A stretch of 64,000 bases of DNA, taken from the NCBI RefSeq assembly GCF_900167475.1, contig NZ_LT796768.1, positions 1,612,001 through 1,676,000 of the forward strand, given 5' to 3'. The stretch comes from Aeromicrobium choanae. Lineage in GTDB: Bacteria; Actinomycetota; Actinomycetes; Propionibacteriales; Nocardioidaceae. Shown in pieces: positions 49,701-56,764 of the stretch; positions within the stretch are counted from its first letter, which is position 1; each line of letters opens with the position of its first letter. The notes under the pieces were generated by a model. That model had not been told where the DNA came from. It saw only the letters and a list, made by a program, of their open reading frames with translations, and searched no databases. Made by a program: the position numbers and the translations under genes.

Positions 49701-52700
49701 CTCGACCCCGCAGAACACGCCGAAGGACATCCCCCTCGACGACGTGGTCTCGCCGACGGGCCAGCCGCTCGATCCCACCACGGTCACCATCCCCGAGGGT
49801 CCCGACCACGGTGAGGTGACGGTCGATCCGGTCACGGGTGAGCTGACCTACACGCCGGATCCGGGCTACTCCGGCGACGACGAGTTCGACGTGCGCGTGT
49901 GCGACACCTCGAACCCGGCCCAGTGCACCACCGTCACGATCTCGGTCACGGTCGGTGCGAACACCGTCGAGGCCTTCGACGACATCGCGACCACCTCGGT
50001 GGAGACGCCGATCGCGGTGCTGGTCCGCCAGAACGACACGTCGCTCTCGGGCCAGGCGCTCGCGCTGCCGTCCGTGACGACGGCTCCGGCGCACGGCACT
50101 GCCTCCATCACGCTGGACGGACGCATCGTCTACACGCCGGAGGACGGGTTCTCGGGTGAGGACACGTTCGAGTACCGCCTGTGCGACACCTCGTCGCCCA
50201 CGCCGGTGTGCGACACCGCCGCGGTGACGGTCACCGTGACGAACGTCTTCGCCGAGGAGTCGGCCGCGGAGGATGGCGTGAAGACGCCGCAGAACACCGC
50301 CAAGGACATCCCGCTCGCTGACGTGGTGTCGTCGACGGGCCAGCCCGTCGACCCCACGAAGGTCACGGTCTCCGGGGAGCCGAACCACGGCGAGGTCACG
50401 GTCGACCCGACCACGGGCGAGCTGACCTACACCCCCGACGACGGGTACACCGGCGACGACGAGTTCGACGTGCGCGTCTGCGACACCTCGAACCCGGTCC
50501 AGTGCACCACCGTCACGATCACGGTCACGGTCGGCGCGAACGCCGTCGAGGCGGCCGACGACTCGGCCACGACGCCGGTCGAGACGCCCCGGACGATCAA
50601 CGTCCGCGGCAACGACGACAGCGCCTCGGGCCAGCCGTTCGCGGCGCCGACGGTCACGACGGCTCCGGCGCACGGCACCGCCGTGGTGGAGTCCGACGGC
50701 CGGATCACCTACACGCCCGAGGCGGACTTCTCCGGTGAGGACACGTTCCAGTACCGCGTCTGTGACACGTCGACGCCCACCGCGGCGTGCGACACCGCCA
50801 CGGTGACGGTCACGGTCGAGAACGTCTTCAGTGACGAGAGCGCGGTCGAGGACGGCGTCTCGACGCCGCACAACACGGCCGAGAAGATCACGTTGGACGA
50901 CGTGGTCTCGAGCTCGGGCCGCGCGCTCGACCCGACGAAGGTGACCGTCCCCGTCGCGCCCGAGCACGGGACCGTCACGGTCGACCCGGTCACGGGTGGG
51001 CTGACCTACACGCCGCAGACCGGCTACGCCGGTGACGACGAGTTCGAGGTGCGCGTGTGCGACACGTCGGCCCCGGTCCAGTGCACCACGGTGACGATCA
51101 CGGTCACGGTCGAGGCGAACACCGTGACCGCCGATGACGACTCGGCCACGACTCCTGTCGAGACGGCCCGGACGATCAACGTTCGTGGCAACGACGACAG
51201 CGCCTCGGGCCAGCCCTTCGCGGCGCCGACGGTCACGACGGCTCCGGCTCACGGCAGCGCCGTGGTGGAGTCCGACGGCCGGATCACCTACACGCCCGAG
51301 GCGGGCTTCTCGGGTGAGGACACGTTCGAGTACCGCGTCTGCGACACCTCGACGCCGACCGCGGTGTGCGACACCGCCACGGTGACGGTCACGGTGACCA
51401 ACGTCTTCACCGAGGAGACCGCGGTCGAGGACGGTGTCGCGACCCCGCAGAACACGCCGAAGGACATCCCCCTCGACGACGTGGTCTCGCCCTCGGGCCA
51501 GCCGCTCGATCCGACGACGGTCACCATCCCCGAGGGTCCCGAGCACGGTGAGGTCACGGTGGACCCGGTCACGGGCGAGCTGACCTACACGCCGGATCCG
51601 GGCTACTCCGGTGACGACGAGTTCGAGGTCCGCGTGTGCGACACCTCGAGCCCGGCCCAGTGCACCACCGTCACGATCGGCGTCGAGGTGTCCGCCAACG
51701 CGGTCGCCGCGGCCGACGACTCGGCCACGACGGCACTCGGCACCGAGGTCGACGTCGACGTGACGGACAACGACAGCTCGGCCTCCGGCCAGGACCTGGC
51801 GCACCCGACGGTCACGACGGCTCCGGCCCACGGCACCGCCGTGGTCGACTCCGACGGCAAGGTCACGTACACGCCCGAGGCCGGGTTCTCCGGTGAGGAC
51901 ACGTTCGAGTACCGCGTGTGCGACACGTCGACGCCGACCGCGGTGTGCGACACCGCCACGGTGACGGTGACCGTCACGAACGCGTTCACGAACGCGCCCG
52001 CGGTCTCCGACGGCGTCGAGACCGACCAGGACGAGGCGCTGACGGTCCCGCTGGCCGACATCGTGAGCTCCGCGGGTGCGGCGCTGGATCCGGAGTCGGT
52101 CGAGGTCATCGGGCGTGCGGCCCACGGCGACGTCACGGTCGACGCCCAGACGGGTGCCGTGACCTACACGCCGGACGACGGCTACTCCGGTGACGACGCG
52201 TTCGACCTCCGGGTGTGCGACACGTCGAAGCCCGTGCAGTGCCACACCGTGACGATCCCCGTGAAGGTGCGGGCCAACACGGTCGTGACCGGTGACGACA
52301 AGGCCACGACCCGCGAGGGTCGCCCGGTGGTCGTTCAGGTCGAGGGCAACGACACCAGCCGGACCGGCCGCCCGCTCACGGCGGCGCGGGTCACCGCGCA
52401 GCCGAAGAACGGTGTGGCGGAGGTCCTGCAGGACGGCACCGTGCGGTACACGCCGCGGAAGGGCTTCGTCGGCACGGACTCGTTCGAGTACGAGCGCTGC
52501 GACGACTCCACTCCGGTGCCCGTCTGCGACACGGCGACCGTCACGGTCGACGTGACGGCGGCTCCCGAGGCGCCGGCCGAGCCGGGCGACGACCCGGACG
52601 TCGCGGGTGACGACGAGAGCGTCGACGGCAGCGACGAGGGTGGTGACGAGAAGGGCGACGACCGCGCGTCCGACGGCTCGCCGCTGGCCGACACGGGCTC

Positions 52701-52791
52701 GGATGCCACCCTCGGTGCGCTGGCCGGTGGACTCGGCGCGCTCGCGCTCGGCGCGCTCGCGATCGTGATGGCACGCCGCCGCCGCGCCTGA
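46765..52791 (+). CDS. Giant sortase-anchored surface protein with seven 193-aa repeats
   Basis: 2008 aa. A signal peptide (about 1-40) is followed by a propeller-like N-domain (DUF6923-like, about 45-305) and a DUF11-type domain (about 308-420, LSVTKTGPATVVVGKTITWR). Two divergent cadherin-like units follow (about 425-580). The repeat array (about 582-1932) holds seven A+B pairs of cadherin-like sandwiches, each module with a Cys pair in the pattern VRVCDTSxPVQC / YRVCDTSTPTAxC. An acidic linker leads to the sortase motif LADTG (1974-1978), a hydrophobic helix and RRRRA. LAxTG suggests a class E-type sortase. It is probably an adhesin or S-layer-like fibre. ATG at 46765 follows GAGAGG. Confidence 0.88.
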   Translation: MAFRLHSRLLICATAFTLIALSLAGTMTVLAPAPAAEAAPAPAFDCTVPRFFAQAEEPVGTVKLNTGSYTTSGGSQWTQIGANYTGANVFNALAFNPTDEYLYGTFYGQTSGANVRGSLVRINRSGAVTPLGDATTALGAPASTLWDSGEFDSSGNYYVASGNAGTTTIQRIAGLKNVTSTSSTPRPTRTTITLSRNIRFADLTFLKGYLWAANYGQASELYRINPSTGAVTTFTVPTSIMPTNSYGSAFTMTNGNLALIATNGFMYQIAIRNADQATPTFELISRVTAPANQRSDATNCATALESKLSVTKTGPATVVVGKTITWRVVVKNEGPGNTSGFVLNDVLPNNLANVSVTSTDTSCVVTGTTQKIATCNGGYLEVGAEAVVNVSATAPSTPGPLINRAQAIGNEDPDPAPPATAETQVVIATEVNVPATVTDSSNGTYDRTSAKGGTIAYAGGRYTYTPPAGFSGSDSFTYRAADGTLVTVLVQVTPQADPDTRTTQTGVPVQVSAAALEALGRGTDLTLVGVGSPEHGTVALDQGVVTYTPAAGFSGTGSFTYTLRDASDQEVTQTITVTVTNVFSDETAVEDGVTTPQNTAKKIPLDDVVSPSGRPLDPTKVTVPGAPEHGDVTVDPVTGELTYTPDAGYTGDDEFDVRVCDTSAPVQCTTVTITVTVSPNTVTADDDSATTPVETPRTINVRGNDDSASGQPFAAPTVTTAPAHGTAVVESDGRITYTPAAGFSGEDTFQYRVCDTSTPTAACDTATVTVTVTNVFSEETAAEDGVTTRQNTAKDIPLDDVVSATGKPLDPTKVTVTEDPSHGDVTVDPTTGELTYTPDAGYVGDDEFDVRVCDTSDPVQCTTVTITVTVGANTVTADDDSATTPVETPRTINVRGNDDSASGQSLAAPTVTTAPAHGTAVVESDGRITYTPEAGFSGEDTFQYRVCDTSAPTAACDTATVTVTVTNVFSGETAVEDGVSTPQNTPKDIPLDDVVSPTGQPLDPTTVTIPEGPDHGEVTVDPVTGELTYTPDPGYSGDDEFDVRVCDTSNPAQCTTVTISVTVGANTVEAFDDIATTSVETPIAVLVRQNDTSLSGQALALPSVTTAPAHGTASITLDGRIVYTPEDGFSGEDTFEYRLCDTSSPTPVCDTAAVTVTVTNVFAEESAAEDGVKTPQNTAKDIPLADVVSSTGQPVDPTKVTVSGEPNHGEVTVDPTTGELTYTPDDGYTGDDEFDVRVCDTSNPVQCTTVTITVTVGANAVEAADDSATTPVETPRTINVRGNDDSASGQPFAAPTVTTAPAHGTAVVESDGRITYTPEADFSGEDTFQYRVCDTSTPTAACDTATVTVTVENVFSDESAVEDGVSTPHNTAEKITLDDVVSSSGRALDPTKVTVPVAPEHGTVTVDPVTGGLTYTPQTGYAGDDEFEVRVCDTSAPVQCTTVTITVTVEANTVTADDDSATTPVETARTINVRGNDDSASGQPFAAPTVTTAPAHGSAVVESDGRITYTPEAGFSGEDTFEYRVCDTSTPTAVCDTATVTVTVTNVFTEETAVEDGVATPQNTPKDIPLDDVVSPSGQPLDPTTVTIPEGPEHGEVTVDPVTGELTYTPDPGYSGDDEFEVRVCDTSSPAQCTTVTIGVEVSANAVAAADDSATTALGTEVDVDVTDNDSSASGQDLAHPTVTTAPAHGTAVVDSDGKVTYTPEAGFSGEDTFEYRVCDTSTPTAVCDTATVTVTVTNAFTNAPAVSDGVETDQDEALTVPLADIVSSAGAALDPESVEVIGRAAHGDVTVDAQTGAVTYTPDDGYSGDDAFDLRVCDTSKPVQCHTVTIPVKVRANTVVTGDDKATTREGRPVVVQVEGNDTSRTGRPLTAARVTAQPKNGVAEVLQDGTVRYTPRKGFVGTDSFEYERCDDSTPVPVCDTATVTVDVTAAPEAPAEPGDDPDVAGDDESVDGSDEGGDEKGDDRASDGSPLADTGSDATLGALAGGLGALALGALAIVMARRRRA
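48508..52560 (+). repeat. Seven in-frame tandem repeats of exactly 579 bp
   Basis: Equivalent codons recur at 48508, 49087 and so on to 51982 with no change in length. The DNA is very similar between units, especially units 1, 2, 4 and 5. Each unit encodes an A module and a B module (193 aa together). Confidence 0.9.
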
Positions 52792-52799
52792 CCACGCGT

Positions 52800-52831
52800 C
52801 TCGCCCGGGGTCCGACAGGGCCCCGGGCGAG
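52800..52831. terminator. Terminator hairpin after the giant surface protein gene
   Basis: Perfect 11-bp arms 52800-52810 and 52821-52831 with a 10-nt loop, between convergent genes. Confidence 0.8.
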
Positions 52832-52857
52832 TCACGTCCGGTCCCGAAGTGCCGGGC

Positions 52858-54204
52858 TCAGCTGCCGTGCGCGGTGTCGCGGCCGTAGGCGGCGTCGCTC
52901 ACGCGCCGGATGAACGCGGCGGACGACTCGCCCGGCACGGGCGTGTGGAAGGTGACCTCCATGTCGACCTGGAGGTCCTCGAGCGGCACGTGGCCCGGGA
53001 CGGCGTCGAAGTCGTGGTCCACCAGCTCGGTGACGAACGTCCACGTATCGAGCCGGGCCCACTCCACGTCGGGGTAGCCGGCCTCCGCCGCACGGGCCTC
53101 CATGCGCCGGGCGATGAGGAACATCACCTCGTCGGTGCGCTGCGGGTCGCGCGGTGTGACGACGAGCCGGATGACGGTGCCACCCTCGGCGGCGACGGTC
53201 CTCAGCACCTCGAGGGCGGCCTTGCGTCCGAGCGTCTGGGTGCCGGGGTCGTGGCCCTTGAGGGCACCGGAGACGGTGGGGAAGGACGAACCCTCCACCG
53301 ACGAGCGCACGGGACGGAACATCAGGACCAGGTCGCCGTCGAGGTCGAGCGGGTCCACCGAGTGCACCGACAGGGTGGTGCGCAGCTCACCGCCCTGGAT
53401 GAACAGCGTGACGGTGGCTCCGTCCACGAACCGCGGAGGCATCGACAGGGCAGCGGTGAGGTCCATCCCGTGCGACGCCGTGCGACCCATCAGGCGCAGC
53501 AGGCTGGCGGCCGGGCCGTTCCAGTCCTGCAGCCGCCCGGCGCGGTCGATCACGAAGATGAAGACGCCGATCGAGTTCATCAGGCGGTCCGCCCGCGAGG
53601 CCGACCGAGACCACGACCCGACGTGGCTCGTCGTCCACACCAGGACGAGGCAGATGGCGGCGATGGCCAGCGGTGTCAGTGCGGGAACGAGCACCTGGAA
53701 GGACACGACGAACAGGCCTGCGACCTCGGCCGCGAGGACGACCCGGCGCACGTGCCTGGACGGGTCGTGCTGGCGCGTGCTCAGCGTGAGGACGCCGGCG
53801 CCGAGGAGTCCGAACGCGTAGATCAGGTGCGCCGCGTAGACCGGGCTGTCGTAGTAGCGGTCACCGTCGGTGATGCCGACCGCCGGCACCATGCCGGCGA
53901 AGGTGAGAGCGGCGATCGTCGCCGCGGCGATCCACAGCCAGGGCGCGACCACCCAGCGCCCGTGGACGAGTCGTCGGGCGGCCACGAAGAAGCTCACGGC
54001 GCTGACCTGCACGACCACGACGTTGATCGCCACGAGCAGGCTCGGCGCGAGGTCGTCGGGTCCGCGAAGCGCCCGCAGCAGGTTCCAGCAGGCCACCGAC
54101 AGCACGAGGATGACCACGGGCACCGAGACGGCGGGCCGATGGTGCCTCACCGCCAGGACCGACAGCAGCAGCACTGCCGAGGTCACCAGGTAGGCGGTGG
54201 TCAT
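52858..54204 (-). CDS. 7TM sensor with PAS and degenerate GGDEF-like domain
   Basis: 448 aa. About seven membrane helices (1-215) resemble the HisKA_7TM sensor module. A PAS-like domain (about 222-325) has IGVFIFVIDRAGRLQDWNGPA. The C-terminal ~115 residues follow the outline of a diguanylate cyclase fold, with LGRKAALEVLR for the LTGLxNR region and FIRRVSDAAYGR for the final ADxAxY motif. At the active-site hairpin ARLGGDEF is replaced by ARLDTWTF (D386-F390), and the metal-binding Asp of the first strand is also missing (VVTPRDP). It therefore should not make c-di-GMP. No histidine kinase domain is present. A perfect 14-bp palindrome touches the start codon. Confidence 0.75.
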   Translation of the reverse strand: MTTAYLVTSAVLLLSVLAVRHHRPAVSVPVVILVLSVACWNLLRALRGPDDLAPSLLVAINVVVVQVSAVSFFVAARRLVHGRWVVAPWLWIAAATIAALTFAGMVPAVGITDGDRYYDSPVYAAHLIYAFGLLGAGVLTLSTRQHDPSRHVRRVVLAAEVAGLFVVSFQVLVPALTPLAIAAICLVLVWTTSHVGSWSRSASRADRLMNSIGVFIFVIDRAGRLQDWNGPAASLLRLMGRTASHGMDLTAALSMPPRFVDGATVTLFIQGGELRTTLSVHSVDPLDLDGDLVLMFRPVRSSVEGSSFPTVSGALKGHDPGTQTLGRKAALEVLRTVAAEGGTVIRLVVTPRDPQRTDEVMFLIARRMEARAAEAGYPDVEWARLDTWTFVTELVDHDFDAVPGHVPLEDLQVDMEVTFHTPVPGESSAAFIRRVSDAAYGRDTAHGS

Positions 54205-54205
54205 G

Positions 54206-54219
54206 GCCAGAATTCTGGC
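54206..54219. promoter_or_regulatory. Perfect palindrome at the sensor gene start
   Basis: GCCAGAATTCTGGC ends one base before the ATG at 54204 and overlaps a CAGAAT element 7 nt before the ATG, so it may be an operator on a leaderless promoter. Confidence 0.45.
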
Positions 54220-54264
54220 AGTCCTCGAGGGCGGTGACCACGCCTTTGTCGCGTCCCCCTGGTG

Positions 54265-56241
54265 TCAGAGGCAGACATCGGCGCGCAGGGGCCCCACGGC
54301 CCCCACGGGACGCGGTGAGTCCGACGCGGGACGGCGCGCGGAGAACTGCTCGCGGTACAGCCGGCCGTACAGACCGTCGGGGTCGTCGACGAGCTCGGCG
54401 TGCGTGCCCTGCTCCACGACACGGCCGTCGACGAGGCCGAAGATCACGTCGGCGTTCTGGATCGTGCTGAGCCGGTGCGCGATCGCGAGCGTGGTGCGGC
54501 CGGACGTGGCCCGCTCGAGCGCCTCCTGCACGAGCCGCTCGGTCTCGTTGTCCAGTGCACTGGTGGCCTCGTCGAGGATCAGGATGCGCGGGTTCTTCAG
54601 CAGGACGCGAGCGATGGCGATGCGCTGCTTCTCGCCGCCGGAGAGCCGGTAGCCGCGCTCGCCCGTGACGGTGTCGTAGCCGTCGGGGAAGCTCATGATC
54701 CGGTCGTGGATGTTGGCGTCGGTCGCGGCCGCGACGATCTCCTCGGGAGTGGCCCCGGGCTTGGCGTAGGCGATGTTCTCGCGGATCGTGCCGTGGAAGA
54801 GGTACGGCTCCTGCGTCACCATGCCCACGCAGTCGGCCAGCGACGACAGGCTCATGTCGCGCACGTCGATGCCGTCGATCAGCACCTGGCCGCGGTCGAC
54901 GTCGTAGAAGCGCGGCACGAGGTAGGTGGCGGTGGTCTTGCCCGAGCCCGAGGGACCCACGATCGCCGCCAGCTGGCCGCCCTCGATCCGCAACGACAGG
55001 TCCGACAGCGCCCACGCGTCCTCCTGCGCCGTGGACTCGGCGTCGATGGTGCCGGCGGAGTCGCCGAAGCGGTCCTTGACGGACTCGCCGGTGAGCGTGC
55101 GCGGCTCGGGGTAGCGGAACCACACGTCACGGAACTCGATCGTGCCCTGCAGGTCGGCCGGGCTCACGTCGCGCGCCCCGGGCCGGTCGACGATCGCGGG
55201 CTCCAGGTCGAGGTACTCGAAGATGCGGCGGAACAGCGCCAGCGAGGTCTGCACGTCGAGCGAGACGCGCATGAGCTGCAGCAGCGGCATCTGCAGGCGG
55301 GCCTGCACCGTGGTGAACGCGACCAGGGTGCCCGCGGTCAGCGAGGCGGGATCGCCCGGGAGTCGCCCGGCGATGATGAAGCCGGCGAACAGGTAGATGA
55401 TCGCCGGGGTGATGGCGAAGAAGGTCTGGACCGTGGCGAAGAACAGCCGGCCGGTCATCGCCTGCTCGACCTGCAGGCGGGTCTGCTCGAGGTTCGCCGT
55501 GCGGTAGCGCTCGGCCTCGGACTTGCTGCGGTTGAACACCTTGGCGAGCAGGATCCCCGAGACGCTGAGCGACTCCTCGGTGATCGCGGTCATCTCCGAG
55601 AGGCTCTCCTGCGTGCGCCGCGCGAGCTGCTGGCGGCGCCGCCCGACCTTGAGCTGCAGCCACACGAACAGCGGCATCAGGATGAGCGTGAGGATCGTGA
55701 GCTCCCACGACAGGATCACCATCGAGATGAACGCCGCGGTGACCGTGACGGTGTTCTGCAGGATCGAGGTGGCCGTGTCGGTCAGGACCGTGCGGACCCC
55801 TGCCACGTCGTTGGCCAGGCGCGACTGGATCGCGCCTGTCTTCGTGGTGGTGAAGAACGCCAGCTCCATCTTCTGCAGGTGGGCGAACAGCTCACTGCGC
55901 AGGTCGGCCATCGCCGAGTTGCCGATCGTGGACGTCAGCCAGTTCTGCGCGATGTTGAGCATCGACGCCAGGATCGGCAGCACGCACATGCCGGCGACGA
56001 GCCAGCCCAGCAGGCCCAGGTCGGGACCTCCGTCGCCGAAGAGGGCGTCGTCGAAGACGGCCTGGGTGAGGAACGGGACGATCGAGGTCAGCAGCGCTGC
56101 GAGCACGACGATGACCCCGACCGAGGCCATCTTGCCGCGGTAGGGGCGCAGCAGGGTGGCGATGCGCCGCAGCACCGGGCGGTTGTCCGCAGCGATCTCG
56201 GCATCGCTCAGGTGCGTGACGGACGGGCCCGGTCGTGGCAC
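54265..56241 (-). CDS. ABC exporter, fused permease and ATPase
   Basis: 658 aa. The type IV exporter membrane domain (about 25-320, six helices, with ELFAHLQKMELAFFTTTKTGAIQSRL) is followed by an ATPase domain. Walker A is GPSGSGKTT (K435), Q-loop MVTQEPYLFHGTI, signature RLSGGEKQRIAIARVLL, Walker B ILILDEATSALD and H-loop IAHRLST. An unusual ~25-residue insertion (GESVKDRFGDSAGTIDAEST) lies between the first ATPase strands. It would act as a homodimer or heterodimer exporting drugs, lipids or peptides. The GTG start is 4 nt after the YbaY-like gene, so the two are cotranscribed. Confidence 0.9.
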   Translation of the reverse strand: MPRPGPSVTHLSDAEIAADNRPVLRRIATLLRPYRGKMASVGVIVVLAALLTSIVPFLTQAVFDDALFGDGGPDLGLLGWLVAGMCVLPILASMLNIAQNWLTSTIGNSAMADLRSELFAHLQKMELAFFTTTKTGAIQSRLANDVAGVRTVLTDTATSILQNTVTVTAAFISMVILSWELTILTLILMPLFVWLQLKVGRRRQQLARRTQESLSEMTAITEESLSVSGILLAKVFNRSKSEAERYRTANLEQTRLQVEQAMTGRLFFATVQTFFAITPAIIYLFAGFIIAGRLPGDPASLTAGTLVAFTTVQARLQMPLLQLMRVSLDVQTSLALFRRIFEYLDLEPAIVDRPGARDVSPADLQGTIEFRDVWFRYPEPRTLTGESVKDRFGDSAGTIDAESTAQEDAWALSDLSLRIEGGQLAAIVGPSGSGKTTATYLVPRFYDVDRGQVLIDGIDVRDMSLSSLADCVGMVTQEPYLFHGTIRENIAYAKPGATPEEIVAAATDANIHDRIMSFPDGYDTVTGERGYRLSGGEKQRIAIARVLLKNPRILILDEATSALDNETERLVQEALERATSGRTTLAIAHRLSTIQNADVIFGLVDGRVVEQGTHAELVDDPDGLYGRLYREQFSARRPASDSPRPVGAVGPLRADVCL

Positions 56242-56245
56242 GGCG

Positions 56246-56536
56246 TCAGTCGCCGATCCGGGTGAGGTCGACCGTTCCGAGGTCGGCCGGGACGAGCTCG
56301 AGGGTGCCCCAGCCGCCGACCTCGTTGCGCAGGAACGCCCACACGAACAGCTCGCTGGTGACCAGCTGCTCGTCGATGTCGAGACTGAACTCCACGGGCA
56401 CCCCGTCGGCCGGCAGCGCGGTGGCGGCGAGCACCTCGCCGTCGGCGTCGACGACCTTGACCGTGGCCACCCCACCCGGGGGGAACGCGATCTTCTCGCG
56501 GACGGACAGGGAACCGGAGACGGTCAGCATCGACAT
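56246..56536 (-). CDS. YbaY-like small protein
   Basis: 96 aa. It forms a single beta-rich domain, LTVSGSLSVREKIAFPPGGVATVKVVD with VPVEFSLDIDEQLV, matching the YbaY/lipoprotein-type domain. There is no signal peptide or lipobox, so this form is probably cytoplasmic. TACCCT lies 6 nt before the ATG at 56536, giving a leaderless start; an upstream in-frame ATG is not needed. It precedes the ABC exporter by 4 nt. Confidence 0.75.
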   Translation of the reverse strand: MSMLTVSGSLSVREKIAFPPGGVATVKVVDADGEVLAATALPADGVPVEFSLDIDEQLVTSELFVWAFLRNEVGGWGTLELVPADLGTVDLTRIGD

Positions 56537-56542
56537 GACGTC

Positions 56543-56548
56543 AGGGTA
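56543..56548 (-). promoter_or_regulatory. Leaderless -10 element for the YbaY-ABC exporter unit
   Basis: On the minus strand TACCCT is followed by 6 nt and the ATG at 56536. Confidence 0.55.
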
Positions 56549-56764
56549 GTCCGGCAGGCACGTCGCCACCTCGTGGTCAGGCCTCGGGGCCGGCGGGAGG
56601 CGCTGCGGTGCAGGTCACATGGGCGTTCTCGGCAAAACATGAGTCAAGCCTCATCTTGCTTGGTACCGTCGGTGGTTGAAGATTTCTCGGGCTGGGGTTT
56701 CTTGGCGTACGCACGTGCGGGACAGGTGAGTCGGTCCGGTCAGTCCGCCGACGAAAGGTGATCG

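Noticed and set aside
46519..52245. A 1908-codon open frame on the minus strand opposite the repeat-fibre gene.
   Set aside because: It is the antisense shadow of a high-GC, codon-biased gene. It lacks a start signal, its composition is Arg/Gly/Val/Asp low-complexity, and its length follows from the 579-bp repeats.
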